Shown piece after piece: positions 25,501 through 34,112 of a stretch of 64,000 nucleotides of DNA. The notes under the pieces are model-generated. The model was given only the letters and a program-made list of their open reading frames with translations. It did no database searches and was not told where the DNA came from. Source of the stretch: Nitrincola iocasae (GTDB taxonomy: Bacteria > Pseudomonadota > Gammaproteobacteria > Pseudomonadales > Balneatricaceae). Position 1 is the first letter of the stretch; every line of letters starts with the position of its first letter. The position numbers were made by a program, and so were the translations under genes. The stretch lies in contig NZ_CP044222.1 of assembly GCF_008727795.1 (NCBI RefSeq), positions 1,302,001 through 1,366,000 on the forward strand. Direction: 5' to 3'.

Positions 25501-25818
25501 ATGAAACACCTTGACACCCAGACAACAACTGAAATCGAAGCCGCTGCTTTTCGGCAGTTGCTCAAACACCTGGATGACAACAAAGACGTACAAAATATTG
25601 AGCTGATGATTCTTGCCGATTTTTGCCGCAACTGTCTGGCAAAATGGTTGATGGCCGCTGCTGAAACACGTGGTGAAACCCTGAGTTATGATGACGCCCG
25701 TGAGCATGTTTATGGCATGCCTTACGAGCAGTGGAAAGATCTGTATCAGCAGCCAGCCACGCCCGAACAGTTGGCCGCCTTTGCTGCCCGTGAAGCAGCA
25801 AAACAGGGAGCTCAATAA
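25501..25818 (+). CDS. DUF1244 protein
   Basis: 105 residues, soluble, helical. The conserved core QNIELMILADFCRNCLAKWL near residue 35 and MPYEQWKDLYQ near 78 define DUF1244. Two cysteines (FCRNC) could bind metal. Function unknown; widely conserved in proteobacteria. A TATAAT at about 25458 is a likely promoter element. The stop shares one base with the moaB start (TAATG), so DUF1244, moaB and moeA form one operon. RBS AGGGAGTG precedes the ATG. Confidence 0.88.
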   Translation: MKHLDTQTTTEIEAAAFRQLLKHLDDNKDVQNIELMILADFCRNCLAKWLMAAAETRGETLSYDDAREHVYGMPYEQWKDLYQQPATPEQLAAFAAREAAKQGAQ

Positions 25819-26336
25819 TGACTGAGGCGGTATCTTTGAATATAGCGGTGCTGACTCTGTCAGATAGTCGTACTCTGGCGGAAGACCGCTCTGGTGATAC
25901 GCTGGTAGCACTGTTGGAGGCCGCTGGGCATAAACTGGTTAGTCGGGAGCTTATTCCTGATGATGTTTACAAGATGCGCGCTGTGGTCAGTGAGTGGATC
26001 GCTGATGTGGGCATTCAGGTTATTCTCACCACCGGTGGTACCGGTTTTTCAGGGCGGGACTCCACACCTGAAGCCTTGCGTCCACTGTTCGATACTGAAA
26101 TTGAAGGCTTTGGTGAACTGTTTCGACAAGTATCCTGGCAAGAGATAGGTTCCTCTACCGTGCAGTCTCGCTGTCTGGCTGGGCTGGCTAATCGAACCGC
26201 TATTTTTTGTTTACCTGGTTCCACTGGTGCGTGCAAAACCGCCTGGAATGCTATTTTGTTGGAGCAATTAGACAGTCGTCACCGTCCGTGCAATTTTGTC
26301 GGTATTCTGTTAAATGGTAAGCAGCTACATAGCTGA
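25818..26336 (+). CDS. moaB: molybdenum cofactor biosynthesis protein MoaB (molybdopterin adenylyltransferase type)
   Basis: 172 residues. The MPT-binding fold shows LTLSDSRTLAEDRSGD near residue 12, the LTTGGTGFSGRD loop near 70 and FCLPGSTGACKTAWN near 132. MoaB/MogA proteins adenylate molybdopterin before metal insertion by MoeA; the moeA gene follows 24 nt later. No mogA is in the window. In organisms that use tungsten, MoaB rather than MogA is often the adenylyltransferase, which fits the TupABC genes downstream. Confidence 0.93.
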   Translation: MTEAVSLNIAVLTLSDSRTLAEDRSGDTLVALLEAAGHKLVSRELIPDDVYKMRAVVSEWIADVGIQVILTTGGTGFSGRDSTPEALRPLFDTEIEGFGELFRQVSWQEIGSSTVQSRCLAGLANRTAIFCLPGSTGACKTAWNAILLEQLDSRHRPCNFVGILLNGKQLHS

Positions 26337-26360
26337 ATGTCTGGCACTGAGGGATAGACG

Positions 26361-27590
26361 TTGAAACCAACCGATAATTTGATGCCCGTAGACCAGGCAC
26401 TGAGTGCCATGTTGCAATTAACCCCTTTGGCAGAGGCGGTTGAGCTTGTGGCTTTATCCGACGCGGCCGGGCGTGTGTTAGCCGAGGATATACAGTCTAG
26501 CTGTGATGTTCCCCCGGCTGATAATAGTTCGATGGATGGCTATGCGCTGCGCCTGGCTGATGCCGGAGCACCTTTGCCTGTCAGTCAGCGTGTTGCGGCG
26601 GGACAAGCCCCCGGCCTGTTGACTCAGGGTACCTGTGCACGCATTTTTACCGGTGCGGAAATCCCCCCGGGTGCCGATGTGGTGGTGATGCAGGAAGCGG
26701 TCAGCTTTACTGCATTTGATGACCTGTTGGTGCCTGAGGACTTGAAACCTGGCGAAAATATCCGCCGGGCAGGCCAGGATATTTGCCGCGGTGCGACGAT
26801 CCTTAGGGCCGGGATGCGTCTGGATTACCGCCACTTAGGTCTGCTTGCCAGTGTGGGGATTGCTGAGTTACCGGTGTTTCGAAAAGTCCGTGTGGCGATT
26901 TTGTCTACCGGTGATGAGCTGGTGCAACCGGGTGTGGCATTACAGCCTGGCCAGATTTATAACTCGAATCGTTTTTTACTGCAGGGTTTTCTTGAATCGC
27001 AGGGCGCCGAGGTGGTTAGTTTTGAGCAGGTCGGAGATACCTTTGCGGCAACGCTGTCAGCACTGCGCCGTGCTGCCGATCAGGCTGATCTGGTGCTGTC
27101 GACCGGTGGTGTATCCGTAGGTGAAGAGGATCATATCAAGCCAGCTGTAGAGGCTTTGGGTGAGTTGGCTATCTGGCGTCTGGCGATGAAACCGGGTAAG
27201 CCTGTGGCGTTTGCTCGGTTAGGTCAGAGTGTTTTTATCGGCCTGCCGGGCAACCCTGTGTCAACCTTTGTGGGAGCGCAGGTGTTTGTTAAACCGGTAC
27301 TGGCGCGTCTGGCGGGTGAAGCAGAGCGTAAGCCCACCTGGCTCACAGGTTTAGCCAGTTTTTCTGCTGCAACTAAAATCCGCCAGGAATACCTGCGGGT
27401 GCAGGCGATCTGGCAAGATGATCAATGGCAGTTGAGTGCTTACCCGAATCAGAACTCCGGCGTACTCACCTCGGCGATCTGGGCTAATGCCCTGGCGGTG
27501 TTGCCCCCAGAAAGTAAGGTTGCTCCGGGCGATATGGTGCGTTTCTTTCTTTATGCTGATCAGGCCACACCAAAACCGGATAGCAACTGA
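26361..27590 (+). CDS. moeA: molybdopterin molybdenumtransferase MoeA, copy 1
   Basis: 409 residues from a TTG with RBS GAGGG; an ATG seven codons downstream is the alternative. The MoeA signatures are intact: DNSSMDGYALR near 54, RIFTGAEIPPGADVVVMQEA near 94, LSTGDELV near 183, SNRFLLQ, LSTGGVSVGEEDHIK near 249, MKPGKPVAF and GLPGNPVSTF near 292. It inserts Mo or W into adenylated molybdopterin. A second, clearly different MoeA is encoded at 34649-35950. The last 31 bp overlap the 3' end of the convergent sensor kinase gene. Confidence 0.94.
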   Translation: MKPTDNLMPVDQALSAMLQLTPLAEAVELVALSDAAGRVLAEDIQSSCDVPPADNSSMDGYALRLADAGAPLPVSQRVAAGQAPGLLTQGTCARIFTGAEIPPGADVVVMQEAVSFTAFDDLLVPEDLKPGENIRRAGQDICRGATILRAGMRLDYRHLGLLASVGIAELPVFRKVRVAILSTGDELVQPGVALQPGQIYNSNRFLLQGFLESQGAEVVSFEQVGDTFAATLSALRRAADQADLVLSTGGVSVGEEDHIKPAVEALGELAIWRLAMKPGKPVAFARLGQSVFIGLPGNPVSTFVGAQVFVKPVLARLAGEAERKPTWLTGLASFSAATKIRQEYLRVQAIWQDDQWQLSAYPNQNSGVLTSAIWANALAVLPPESKVAPGDMVRFFLYADQATPKPDSN

Positions 27591-29647
27591 CGCATAGTCT
27601 CTTCATCTTCCTGATTCAACTGGGCCTTCTCTCGCAGATAGACACTGAACTGGCTGCCTTTACCTGGCGCAGAACTGACGCGGATATCACCGCCATAACG
27701 CCGGGCCAGCGAACGGCTGATGGACAGGCCCAGCCCATTGCCATTCTCCCGGGTGGTGAAAAAAGGCTCGAAAATGCGAGCCTGTACCTCATCAGTCATC
27801 CCGCTGCCTTCATCTCGCACGCTGATCTCCACGCCCCTGGCACCATCTTCAGCTTGCCAGGGATGGGTTGATAGCCAGATATTGCCTTGGCAGGGCATGG
27901 CATTGGCGGCATTCAATAACAGATTTACCAGGACCTGCTGTACCTGTTGTCGATTACCTTCCACTGAGCAGACACTAGTGTAATCCTTGCGTACTCTAAT
28001 GCCTTTCTTGTTCAACGCGTAGTGCACCAGTGCCAGGGTATCCTGTACAACCGCGTTAACATCAAGCGTTTGCATCTGGTCAATGACTTGACCGGGGCGG
28101 CTGTATTGCAGCAGGTTATTGATGATGGCACGAATACGGTAGACCTGCTCGATCACGGTATCAATTTCACTTTGTACCAAACAGCCTTCACCCAGTTCGG
28201 CTTGCAGCAGGTCCATATGTCCCAGAATGACTGCCGCCGGATTGTTGATTTCATGGGCAATTCCGGCGGTTAATTCACCCAGTACCGCCAGCTTCTCTTT
28301 GGTAAAGAGCTCAGCACGGGTGGCCTTCAGCAGCTCTATGTGTTGTTCCAGTTCCTGGGTTTTTTGTTGCAGACTGAGAGTACGTTGTTCTACTTTCTGT
28401 TCCAGGCGTTCAGCTGACTGACGGATGGTATCCTGGCGAGCATCCAGTTCATCCAGCATACTGTCGAATTGTTGGGCCAGATCAGCAAATTCATTCTCAG
28501 CCTTGAGCGTACCGATCCGCGCATGGGTATTTCCACGGCGTACCGCCATCACCGAGCGGTGAATCCGTTTTATCGGGCTGAGTAACCGGTAGGCACTGTG
28601 CCAGACGAAATAGCCTGACAACAGCATAATCAGGCCCAGCGTGATGCCTAGCTCGGCTAAATTACGCCGATACATATAAATGAACGGGCTTTCCGAGAAA
28701 CCGGCGTACAGAACTCCGATCAGATTATCATTCAAACTATAAATAGGTTCATAAGCACTAATAAACCAGTCATTAACCACAAAAGCTCGATCGAGCCATA
28801 CCCGCTCTTCATCCACAACTCTCTTATACACTTCAGCCGAGATGCGTGTGCCGATGGCGCGGTCGAATTCTTGTTGGCCCGGTTGCTGCTGATGTTGCGC
28901 CGGGACATTGGTGGTAACTCTGACATCATCCAGAAACAGGGTGACTGTTCCCAGTCCGCCTTCTGGTAGTGCGTCCTGACCATAAACCAGGTCGCGGATA
29001 GTATCGACAAACTGCAGGTTGTGATTCAACAACACCCCGCCATCCAGAACATAACGTAACTGACCCGTGTTATCAAAAATGGGCTGTAGGGTACGTACAA
29101 ACATGCCGCGGGTTTCCAGGGTTTTATCAGAGGGCTTGGCGTGGGGGGTGTCCAGCACCGGTACTTTAACCTTTTCAGCCAGCGTCGGGCTCAAGGTCAG
29201 TAATTCATCTGCATCAATCAGCGACAGGCCCTTGAGACTGTTACCCGCCAGAATCTTCTCTTTCAACTGCGCAATGCTGGGTTGCGAGTCCAGGTCTTGC
29301 TGCAATTGCTCCGGAGTCAGCAGGCGTAAAAAATCAAACTGCTGCTTCTGGCGCAGGTCATCGATGATCTGGTTAAGTGCCAGGCGATCGTTGTTGATCA
29401 GGTAGGGGTGCAGCTGCAAGGTATGGCTGAGTTGTTCCAGGCGCTCCAGTTGTCGATCCTGCATCATTTGCAGGGTACTGCGAGCTACGGCTAAATCAGA
29501 TGCCACCTTCATGTAGAGCTGGCGATCCGAATAGGTGGTGGTCCAGTAAGCGGTTAAACCGATCAGTGCTGCAAAGGTCAGCAGAATCGGCAGTAGAATC
29601 AGCGCCAGTAGCTTACCGCGTACCGAGTGCTTCCACTGGCCAGGCAT
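27560..29647 (-). CDS. membrane sensor histidine kinase, partner of the adjacent sigma-54 regulator
   Basis: 695 residues. A membrane helix near 14-34 and another near 335-355 frame a ~300-residue periplasmic sensor region of Cache type (YLINNDRLALNQIIDDL; GVLYAGFSESPF). HAMP follows at about 355-410, then a coiled coil, HisKA with the phospho-His in GIAHEINNPAA near residue 465, and HATPase (LVNLLLNAANAM, DEGSGMTD, GNGLGLSISR). The ATG overlaps the upstream regulator stop by one base (TAATG), so kinase and regulator form a cognate pair. A periplasmic ligand such as formate or an oxyanion is possible given the neighbours but unproven. Its 3' end overlaps moeA. Confidence 0.92.
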   Translation of the reverse strand: MPGQWKHSVRGKLLALILLPILLTFAALIGLTAYWTTTYSDRQLYMKVASDLAVARSTLQMMQDRQLERLEQLSHTLQLHPYLINNDRLALNQIIDDLRQKQQFDFLRLLTPEQLQQDLDSQPSIAQLKEKILAGNSLKGLSLIDADELLTLSPTLAEKVKVPVLDTPHAKPSDKTLETRGMFVRTLQPIFDNTGQLRYVLDGGVLLNHNLQFVDTIRDLVYGQDALPEGGLGTVTLFLDDVRVTTNVPAQHQQQPGQQEFDRAIGTRISAEVYKRVVDEERVWLDRAFVVNDWFISAYEPIYSLNDNLIGVLYAGFSESPFIYMYRRNLAELGITLGLIMLLSGYFVWHSAYRLLSPIKRIHRSVMAVRRGNTHARIGTLKAENEFADLAQQFDSMLDELDARQDTIRQSAERLEQKVEQRTLSLQQKTQELEQHIELLKATRAELFTKEKLAVLGELTAGIAHEINNPAAVILGHMDLLQAELGEGCLVQSEIDTVIEQVYRIRAIINNLLQYSRPGQVIDQMQTLDVNAVVQDTLALVHYALNKKGIRVRKDYTSVCSVEGNRQQVQQVLVNLLLNAANAMPCQGNIWLSTHPWQAEDGARGVEISVRDEGSGMTDEVQARIFEPFFTTRENGNGLGLSISRSLARRYGGDIRVSSAPGKGSQFSVYLREKAQLNQEDEETMRQLLSGFGVA

Positions 29648-31029
29648 TAATCGGTTCCTGTCAGGCTGTCATTGTCCTGCAGCCAGCCACTTAGCTTACG
29701 ATCAAGTGTTTTTCGGGCGATACCCAACTGGCGTGCTGCAGCTGATTTGTTGCCGTCACTGGCTTCCAGAACCCGTAAAATATGCCGCTTCTCGACTTCT
29801 TCCAGCGGCCAGCAACTGGGATAGCCTGAACTGCTGAAGGCTGCGCTATCCCGAGGCTGGAGTTCTTCCAGTGGCAGGTGTCCAAGCAAAATACAGCGCT
29901 CAATAAAGTTTTTCAGCTCACGAATGTTGCCGGGCCAGTGGTGTGCCTGCATAGCGCGCAGGTCTTCATGACTGAAGGGTACAGCGGGAAGCCCCAAGTC
30001 ATCTGACAGACGCCGGGAAAAGAAGTGTGCCAGTTGTGGAATATCTTCACTGCGATCCCGCAGAGGTGGCAGGGTCAGGGTCAGAACATTGAGGCGGAAA
30101 TACAGATCTTCACGAAACTGCTGTTGCTTGACCTCATCACTCAGCGTGCGGTTGGTCGCGGCCAGAATACGTACATGCGTGGGGACCTCGCGTTCACTGC
30201 CTACCGGGCGAATGCTTTTTTGCTCCAGTGCTCGTAATAGTTTGGCTTGCATGGCTAACGGCATTTCACCTATTTCATCCAGAAACAGGGTACCACCGGC
30301 CGCATAGGTAAATAACCCTTCGCGGGCACGGTCAGCACCGGTAAAAGCACCTTTGGTATGCCCAAACAGCTCGGCTTCCAGCAAGTCAGGGGCTATGGCA
30401 CCACAGTTAATTGCTACAAACGCGCCTTCTCGGCCCGATTGATGGTGTAGTGCACGCGCGACCAACTCTTTGCCGGTACCAGACTCACCCTCGATCAGAA
30501 CAGGTGAAGGTGTGGGTGCCACGCGCTGGATTACGGCTTCGAGGCGTTTAACAACGGCGCTGTCACCCAACATGGGTGTATCGGCGGCGATGTGTCGGGT
30601 GACTTCACGTCGTAACAAAAAATTTTCTCGGGCTAGCAAGCGCCGCTGCAGTACACGCCTGACTGCATTCATCATCTGTTCCAGCCTGAAAGGCTTCAGA
30701 ATAAAGTCGGCGGCACCGGCACGCAGTGCCTGGATAGCCGTGTCCAGCTCAGCATAGGCGGTCATGAAGATTACATCGCTGTGGCGGTTAGGGTCCTGTA
30801 AGGCTTCATGCCACTCGATACCCGAACGCCCCGGGAGTTTTACATCAACAATGAGTAGATCAAAATGGCAACGCTTACGTATCTCTTCGGCTATTTCGAT
30901 GCTGCCAGCGACTTCAACTAGTCCGAAATGTTTCTGCAGGGCTTTATGCAGAAAGCTGCGCATGCCGGATTCATCATCTACCACCAATACCGAGGCTGAG
31001 CGGCAAAGATCTGAGTCTGTTGTTATCAT
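29647..31029 (-). CDS. NtrC-family sigma-54-dependent response regulator
   Basis: 460 residues. Receiver domain with phospho-acceptor D62 (LLIVDVKLPGRSG). The AAA+ domain has Walker A GESGTGKE near 185, the sigma-54 contact loop GAFTGA near 223 and Walker B TLFLDEIGEMP near 250. The Fis-type HTH is at the C-terminus (DGNKSAAARQLGIARKTL). It is transcribed away from tupA across a 243-bp intergenic region that itself contains a sigma-54 promoter and paired dyads. Matching promoters and dyads lie before DUF3305 and the fdh operon, so it is the best candidate activator of formate dehydrogenase and tungstate/cofactor genes. Confidence 0.94.
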   Translation of the reverse strand: MITTDSDLCRSASVLVVDDESGMRSFLHKALQKHFGLVEVAGSIEIAEEIRKRCHFDLLIVDVKLPGRSGIEWHEALQDPNRHSDVIFMTAYAELDTAIQALRAGAADFILKPFRLEQMMNAVRRVLQRRLLARENFLLRREVTRHIAADTPMLGDSAVVKRLEAVIQRVAPTPSPVLIEGESGTGKELVARALHHQSGREGAFVAINCGAIAPDLLEAELFGHTKGAFTGADRAREGLFTYAAGGTLFLDEIGEMPLAMQAKLLRALEQKSIRPVGSEREVPTHVRILAATNRTLSDEVKQQQFREDLYFRLNVLTLTLPPLRDRSEDIPQLAHFFSRRLSDDLGLPAVPFSHEDLRAMQAHHWPGNIRELKNFIERCILLGHLPLEELQPRDSAAFSSSGYPSCWPLEEVEKRHILRVLEASDGNKSAAARQLGIARKTLDRKLSGWLQDNDSLTGTD

Positions 31030-31066
31030 GGTTTATCCGATTGACAGGTCGAAAGCGGTCAGTATT

Positions 31067-31112
31067 GGGATCTAATGTCCCATGTGTACTCTGACCTGTG
31101 TAATTTTGACTC
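31067..31112. promoter_or_regulatory. paired upstream activating sites before tupA
   Basis: Site 1 is GGGATCTAATGTCCC (31067-31081); site 2 is GTGTAATTTTGACTC (31098-31112). The centres are 31 bp apart, exactly as for the pair at 16821/16852, and sites 2 share GTG-N4-TTTGAC-N-C. Arms ACAGGTC (31044) and GACCTGT (31093) additionally flank site 1. Site 1 is about 38 bp upstream of the regulator start codon, so autoregulation is also possible. Confidence 0.65.
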
Positions 31113-31213
31113 ATATTAGCAGATATGTTGCGGGATGTAATTCGTCAAAATCTCAGAAGCTGTGGTTTTATTTTCATATATTATGCGGGCTTGGATAAAG
31201 TGAGTAACAAACC

Positions 31214-31229
31214 TGGCCTGTGGCTTGCT
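31214..31229 (+). promoter_or_regulatory. sigma-54 (-24/-12) promoter of the tup/moco operon
   Basis: TGGCCTGTGGCTTGCT has GG and GC 10 bp apart and TTGC at -12, close to TGGCAC-N5-TTGCW. The GC is 45 nt upstream of the tupA ATG. The paired dyads lie about 100-150 bp upstream, a usual enhancer distance. Confidence 0.75.
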
Positions 31230-31272
31230 CTGCAACTGATTGAAACTATAAACACAATGGGAGCGGGGCTTT

Positions 31273-32073
31273 ATGAAACGATTTTTACTAGTAGTATGTT
31301 TGATGCTACTGACAATGCAGTCAGCATTGGCTGAAAAAATGCTCAGATTAGCGACAACGACCAGTACCTATAACTCAGGCTTGCTGGACTTTTTATTACC
31401 GCACTTTGAGGAAGAGACCGATATCAGTGTTCAGGTGATCTCAGTAGGCACCGGCGCGGCTTTACGTCTGGGGCAGGATGGTGATGTGGATCTGGTGATG
31501 ACACATGCTCCGGCGGCTGAAGCCACATTTGTTGAAGCCGGTCATGGTATAGAACCCAGAGGGTTGATGTATAATGACTTTGTTTTAGTAGGGCCGGTTG
31601 CCGATCCGGCTGATCTGCAGTCGGCTGAAAGTGCACTGGATGCCTTTAAGCGCATCGCGGAAAGTGGATCGGTGTTTGTGTCGCGGGGCGATGATTCTGG
31701 AACTCACATGAAAGAGTTAGCTTTCTGGGAAAGTGCCGGACAGGAGTTGTCCTTTGACGGTTACCGTAGTGTCGGTCAGGGTATGGGGCGGGTGTTGTCC
31801 CTGGCGGATGAGATGGAAGGCTATGCTCTTACAGACCGCGGTACCTGGCTGGCGATGAAAAATCGCCTGGACCTGGCGTTGGCTTATGAGGGCGATGCCA
31901 GCCTGTTTAACCCCTATCAGGTGATTCTGGTGAACCCGGAGCGTCACCCTCATGTAGAGGTTGATCTGGCCAGAACCTTTGCAGATTGGTTGGTGTCAGA
32001 AGAAGGACAGCGTTTGATTGATAGTTTTCAGGTTGAAGGAGAGCAGTTGTTTTTTGCCTCTGCCAAACAATAA
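31273..32073 (+). CDS. tupA: tungstate ABC transporter substrate-binding protein TupA
   Basis: 266 residues. Sec signal peptide (MKRFLLVVCLMLLTMQSALA) cut near residue 20. The TupA oxyanion motif TTTS is present in LRLATTTSTYNSG near residue 26, and further ligand loops are SVGTGAALRLGQDGDVDLV and SRGDDSGTHMKE near 133. TupA proteins bind tungstate very tightly and discriminate it from molybdate, whereas ModA has a different motif. First gene of a nine-gene operon reaching moaA. RBS GGAGCGGGG. Tungstate preference is from the family motif, not from ligand data. Confidence 0.93.
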   Translation: MKRFLLVVCLMLLTMQSALAEKMLRLATTTSTYNSGLLDFLLPHFEEETDISVQVISVGTGAALRLGQDGDVDLVMTHAPAAEATFVEAGHGIEPRGLMYNDFVLVGPVADPADLQSAESALDAFKRIAESGSVFVSRGDDSGTHMKELAFWESAGQELSFDGYRSVGQGMGRVLSLADEMEGYALTDRGTWLAMKNRLDLALAYEGDASLFNPYQVILVNPERHPHVEVDLARTFADWLVSEEGQRLIDSFQVEGEQLFFASAKQ

Positions 32074-32097
32074 TTTCATGCGAAAGACAATGCAGTA

Positions 32098-32805
32098 ATG
32101 AATTCTATTTCCGAAGCCACTACGGCTGCATTGTATCTTTTGATTTCTGGTGATGCGGAACTCTGGGGCATTATTCTGGTGTCCTTCAGAGTTTCGCTAT
32201 CCGCCTTATTGATTGCCTTTCCCTTTGCGATGATGCTTGGCTTCGTGCTGAGCTTTTGGCGTTTTCCGGGACACTGGTTTATTGTCACCCTGAACAACAC
32301 CCTGCTAGCGGTTCCTACGGTAGTCATTGGTTTGACCCTGGTGCTGCTGTTTTCCCGCAGTGGTCCACTTGGTGATCTGCGTTTATTGTTCACCCAGCCA
32401 GCAATGATTATCGGACAGATCTTAATCTGTTTTCCGCTGTTGGTGGCGATGCTGCATATGGCTTATCAGGGCGTGTCACGTCATGCCTGGGAAACAGCGC
32501 GTACGCTTGGGTGTTCGCGGATAAAAACCCTGTGGTTAATTACCCTGGAAGTGCGCTTTGCCGTATTGGCTGCCGCTGTGACAGCGTTTGGGCGAATTAT
32601 TGCTGAGGTAGGTTGTGCGATGATGGTGGGTGGCAATATAGCCGGGTATACCCGAACCATCACTACTTCCATTGCTTTGGAAACTACTAAGGGTGAGTAT
32701 GTGCAGGGGATTGCCCTGGGCATCGTATTACTGTTGCTGGCGTTGGGGTTAAACCTGCTGGTCGGTATCAGTCGTGGGCGCAGTGTTCAGGGGGCTGCAC
32801 AATGA
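32098..32805 (+). CDS. tupB: tungstate ABC transporter permease TupB
   Basis: 235 residues, five to six membrane helices. The cytoplasmic coupling loop characteristic of binding-protein-dependent permeases is HAWETARTLGCSRIKTLW (E-A-A-x3-G-like) near residue 128. Helices are visible near 20-45, 55-85, 100-125, 155-180 and 200-225. It forms the membrane channel of the TupABC importer. The upstream RBS is poor (GAAAG), so expression may depend on tupA translation 24 nt earlier. Stop overlaps tupC start (ATGA). Confidence 0.92.
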   Translation: MNSISEATTAALYLLISGDAELWGIILVSFRVSLSALLIAFPFAMMLGFVLSFWRFPGHWFIVTLNNTLLAVPTVVIGLTLVLLFSRSGPLGDLRLLFTQPAMIIGQILICFPLLVAMLHMAYQGVSRHAWETARTLGCSRIKTLWLITLEVRFAVLAAAVTAFGRIIAEVGCAMMVGGNIAGYTRTITTSIALETTKGEYVQGIALGIVLLLLALGLNLLVGISRGRSVQGAAQ

Positions 32806-33446
32806 AGTACGCTGAGCTGAAGGCTATCGGGTTGCAGCATGGCTTTAAGCGTGAAACGCTGTGGCAAATAGACTACCTGCAACTCCAGGCCGGTGAGTGT
32901 GTACACCTGCGGGGTGAAAATGGCAGTGGTAAAACCACATTGTTGAAAGTGCTGGCAGGTTTGCAGCGCCCGAGTGCGGGTCAGGTGCTAATCAACCAGC
33001 AACCTGTGCGTCTTGGGGATGGGCGCTGTTGTTATCTGCATCAGCAACCCTATATGTTCGACAAAACAGTACGGGCTAACCTGGCCCAGGTGTTGGCATC
33101 TCGGCCTGGAGCCAAACACGAAAAATGTGAGCGTGTTGAGCAAGCGTTACACTGGTCGGGGTTAAGTCATCATGCCAGTCAAGCGGCGCGAACCCTGTCG
33201 GGTGGTGAGCGCCAGGCATTAGCCATGGCCCGGGCCTGGTTGTGCCAGCCACAGTTCTGGCTATTGGATGAACCCATTGCCAGCCTGGATGAAAAGGGGG
33301 TTGAGCGTTGCGTGCAATTGGTCTCACAACTGCGCCAAAGTGGTGCCGCTATTTTGATGACCAGCCACCAGCAGGGTGCCTTGACGGCACTTTGTGACAG
33401 TCAGTGGCAGTTACACCAGGGCAAGTTAACAACTGAGGGTGGATGA
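32802..33446 (+). CDS. tupC: tungstate ABC transporter ATP-binding protein TupC
   Basis: 214 residues. Walker A GENGSGKTTLLK near 39, signature TLSGGERQALAMARA near 129, Walker B FWLLDEPIASLD near 152 and the switch His in MTSHQQGA near 187. Short for an ABC ATPase (no C-terminal regulatory domain such as the ModC mop domain), as is usual for TupC. Overlaps tupB by 4 bp and mobA by 4 bp, so the importer and cofactor genes are translationally linked. Confidence 0.92.
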   Translation: MKYAELKAIGLQHGFKRETLWQIDYLQLQAGECVHLRGENGSGKTTLLKVLAGLQRPSAGQVLINQQPVRLGDGRCCYLHQQPYMFDKTVRANLAQVLASRPGAKHEKCERVEQALHWSGLSHHASQAARTLSGGERQALAMARAWLCQPQFWLLDEPIASLDEKGVERCVQLVSQLRQSGAAILMTSHQQGALTALCDSQWQLHQGKLTTEGG

Positions 33447-34018
33447 TGCAAAACACAGCAGTAACAGGCGTTATCCTGGCCGGTGGACAGGGGCGTCGTA
33501 TGGGTGGGGAAGACAAAGGCTGGGTTGATTTCCAGGGTCGGCCGATGATTCAGCATATATTGGAGCGTTTGTCAGACCAGGTGGATGAAGTCATTATCGT
33601 GGCTAATCGTAATCAGACTCGCTATGCTGATCTGGGTGTCAGAGTTGTTGAGGATTTGATATCTGGCTTTCAGGGGCCCTTGGTCGGGATAGCAACTGGT
33701 CTAACTTATGCGTCGCATGACCAAGTGGTATTCGTACCCTGTGATGGCCCGTTTATAAGTCGTGAGTTGGTTAATCGCTTCAGTGAAGAATTTTCTAATT
33801 CCGGAAAGCCTGTTATTGTGGCAGATGACGGAGAAAGATTGCAGCCGATGGTTGTTATGCTTCAGAAGCAGTTGTTGCCAGAGTTGCAGTCGGCGTTGCA
33901 TGCCGGTGAGCGTAAACCGGATCGCTGGTATGCAGCGATGGGTATGGCTCAAGTCAGTTTTACGGCGGATAGTTTGTATAATTTCAATACACACGAACAA
34001 ATAACACCAAAGAGTTAA
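33443..34018 (+). CDS. mobA: molybdenum cofactor guanylyltransferase MobA
   Basis: 191 residues. The nucleotidyltransferase motif VILAGGQGRRMGGEDKGW sits near residue 10 and VFVPCDGPFIS near 94, the metal-binding Asp. MobA adds GMP to Mo/W-molybdopterin to make the bis-MGD form needed by formate dehydrogenase. The start ATG overlaps the tupC stop; a second Met follows at once and could be used instead. A 94-bp gap with a strong stem-loop separates it from mobB. Confidence 0.94.
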   Translation: MMQNTAVTGVILAGGQGRRMGGEDKGWVDFQGRPMIQHILERLSDQVDEVIIVANRNQTRYADLGVRVVEDLISGFQGPLVGIATGLTYASHDQVVFVPCDGPFISRELVNRFSEEFSNSGKPVIVADDGERLQPMVVMLQKQLLPELQSALHAGERKPDRWYAAMGMAQVSFTADSLYNFNTHEQITPKS

Positions 34019-34030
34019 CGATAATTCTCC

Positions 34031-34093
34031 GTTATTAGTTAGTTTGTTCCTGTTAAGACAGGAACAAACCTTGCTTGGATAACAGATAATAAC
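34031..34093 (+). other. structured intergenic stem-loop between mobA and mobB
   Basis: GTTTGTTCCTGT (34042-34053) pairs perfectly with ACAGGAACAAAC (34058-34069) around a 4-nt loop. An outer GTTATTA/TAATAAC pairing (34031 and 34087) may extend it. No T-tract follows, so it is more likely a processing, stability or attenuation element within the operon than a full terminator. It is the only sizeable gap inside the tup-moa operon. Confidence 0.6.
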
Positions 34094-34112
34094 AACAGGA
34101 TTATCGGACAGC

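Noticed and set aside
31030..31272. Moco riboswitch upstream of tupA
   Set aside because: No aptamer-like pairing pattern could be recognised; the region is better explained by activator dyads and a sigma-54 promoter.
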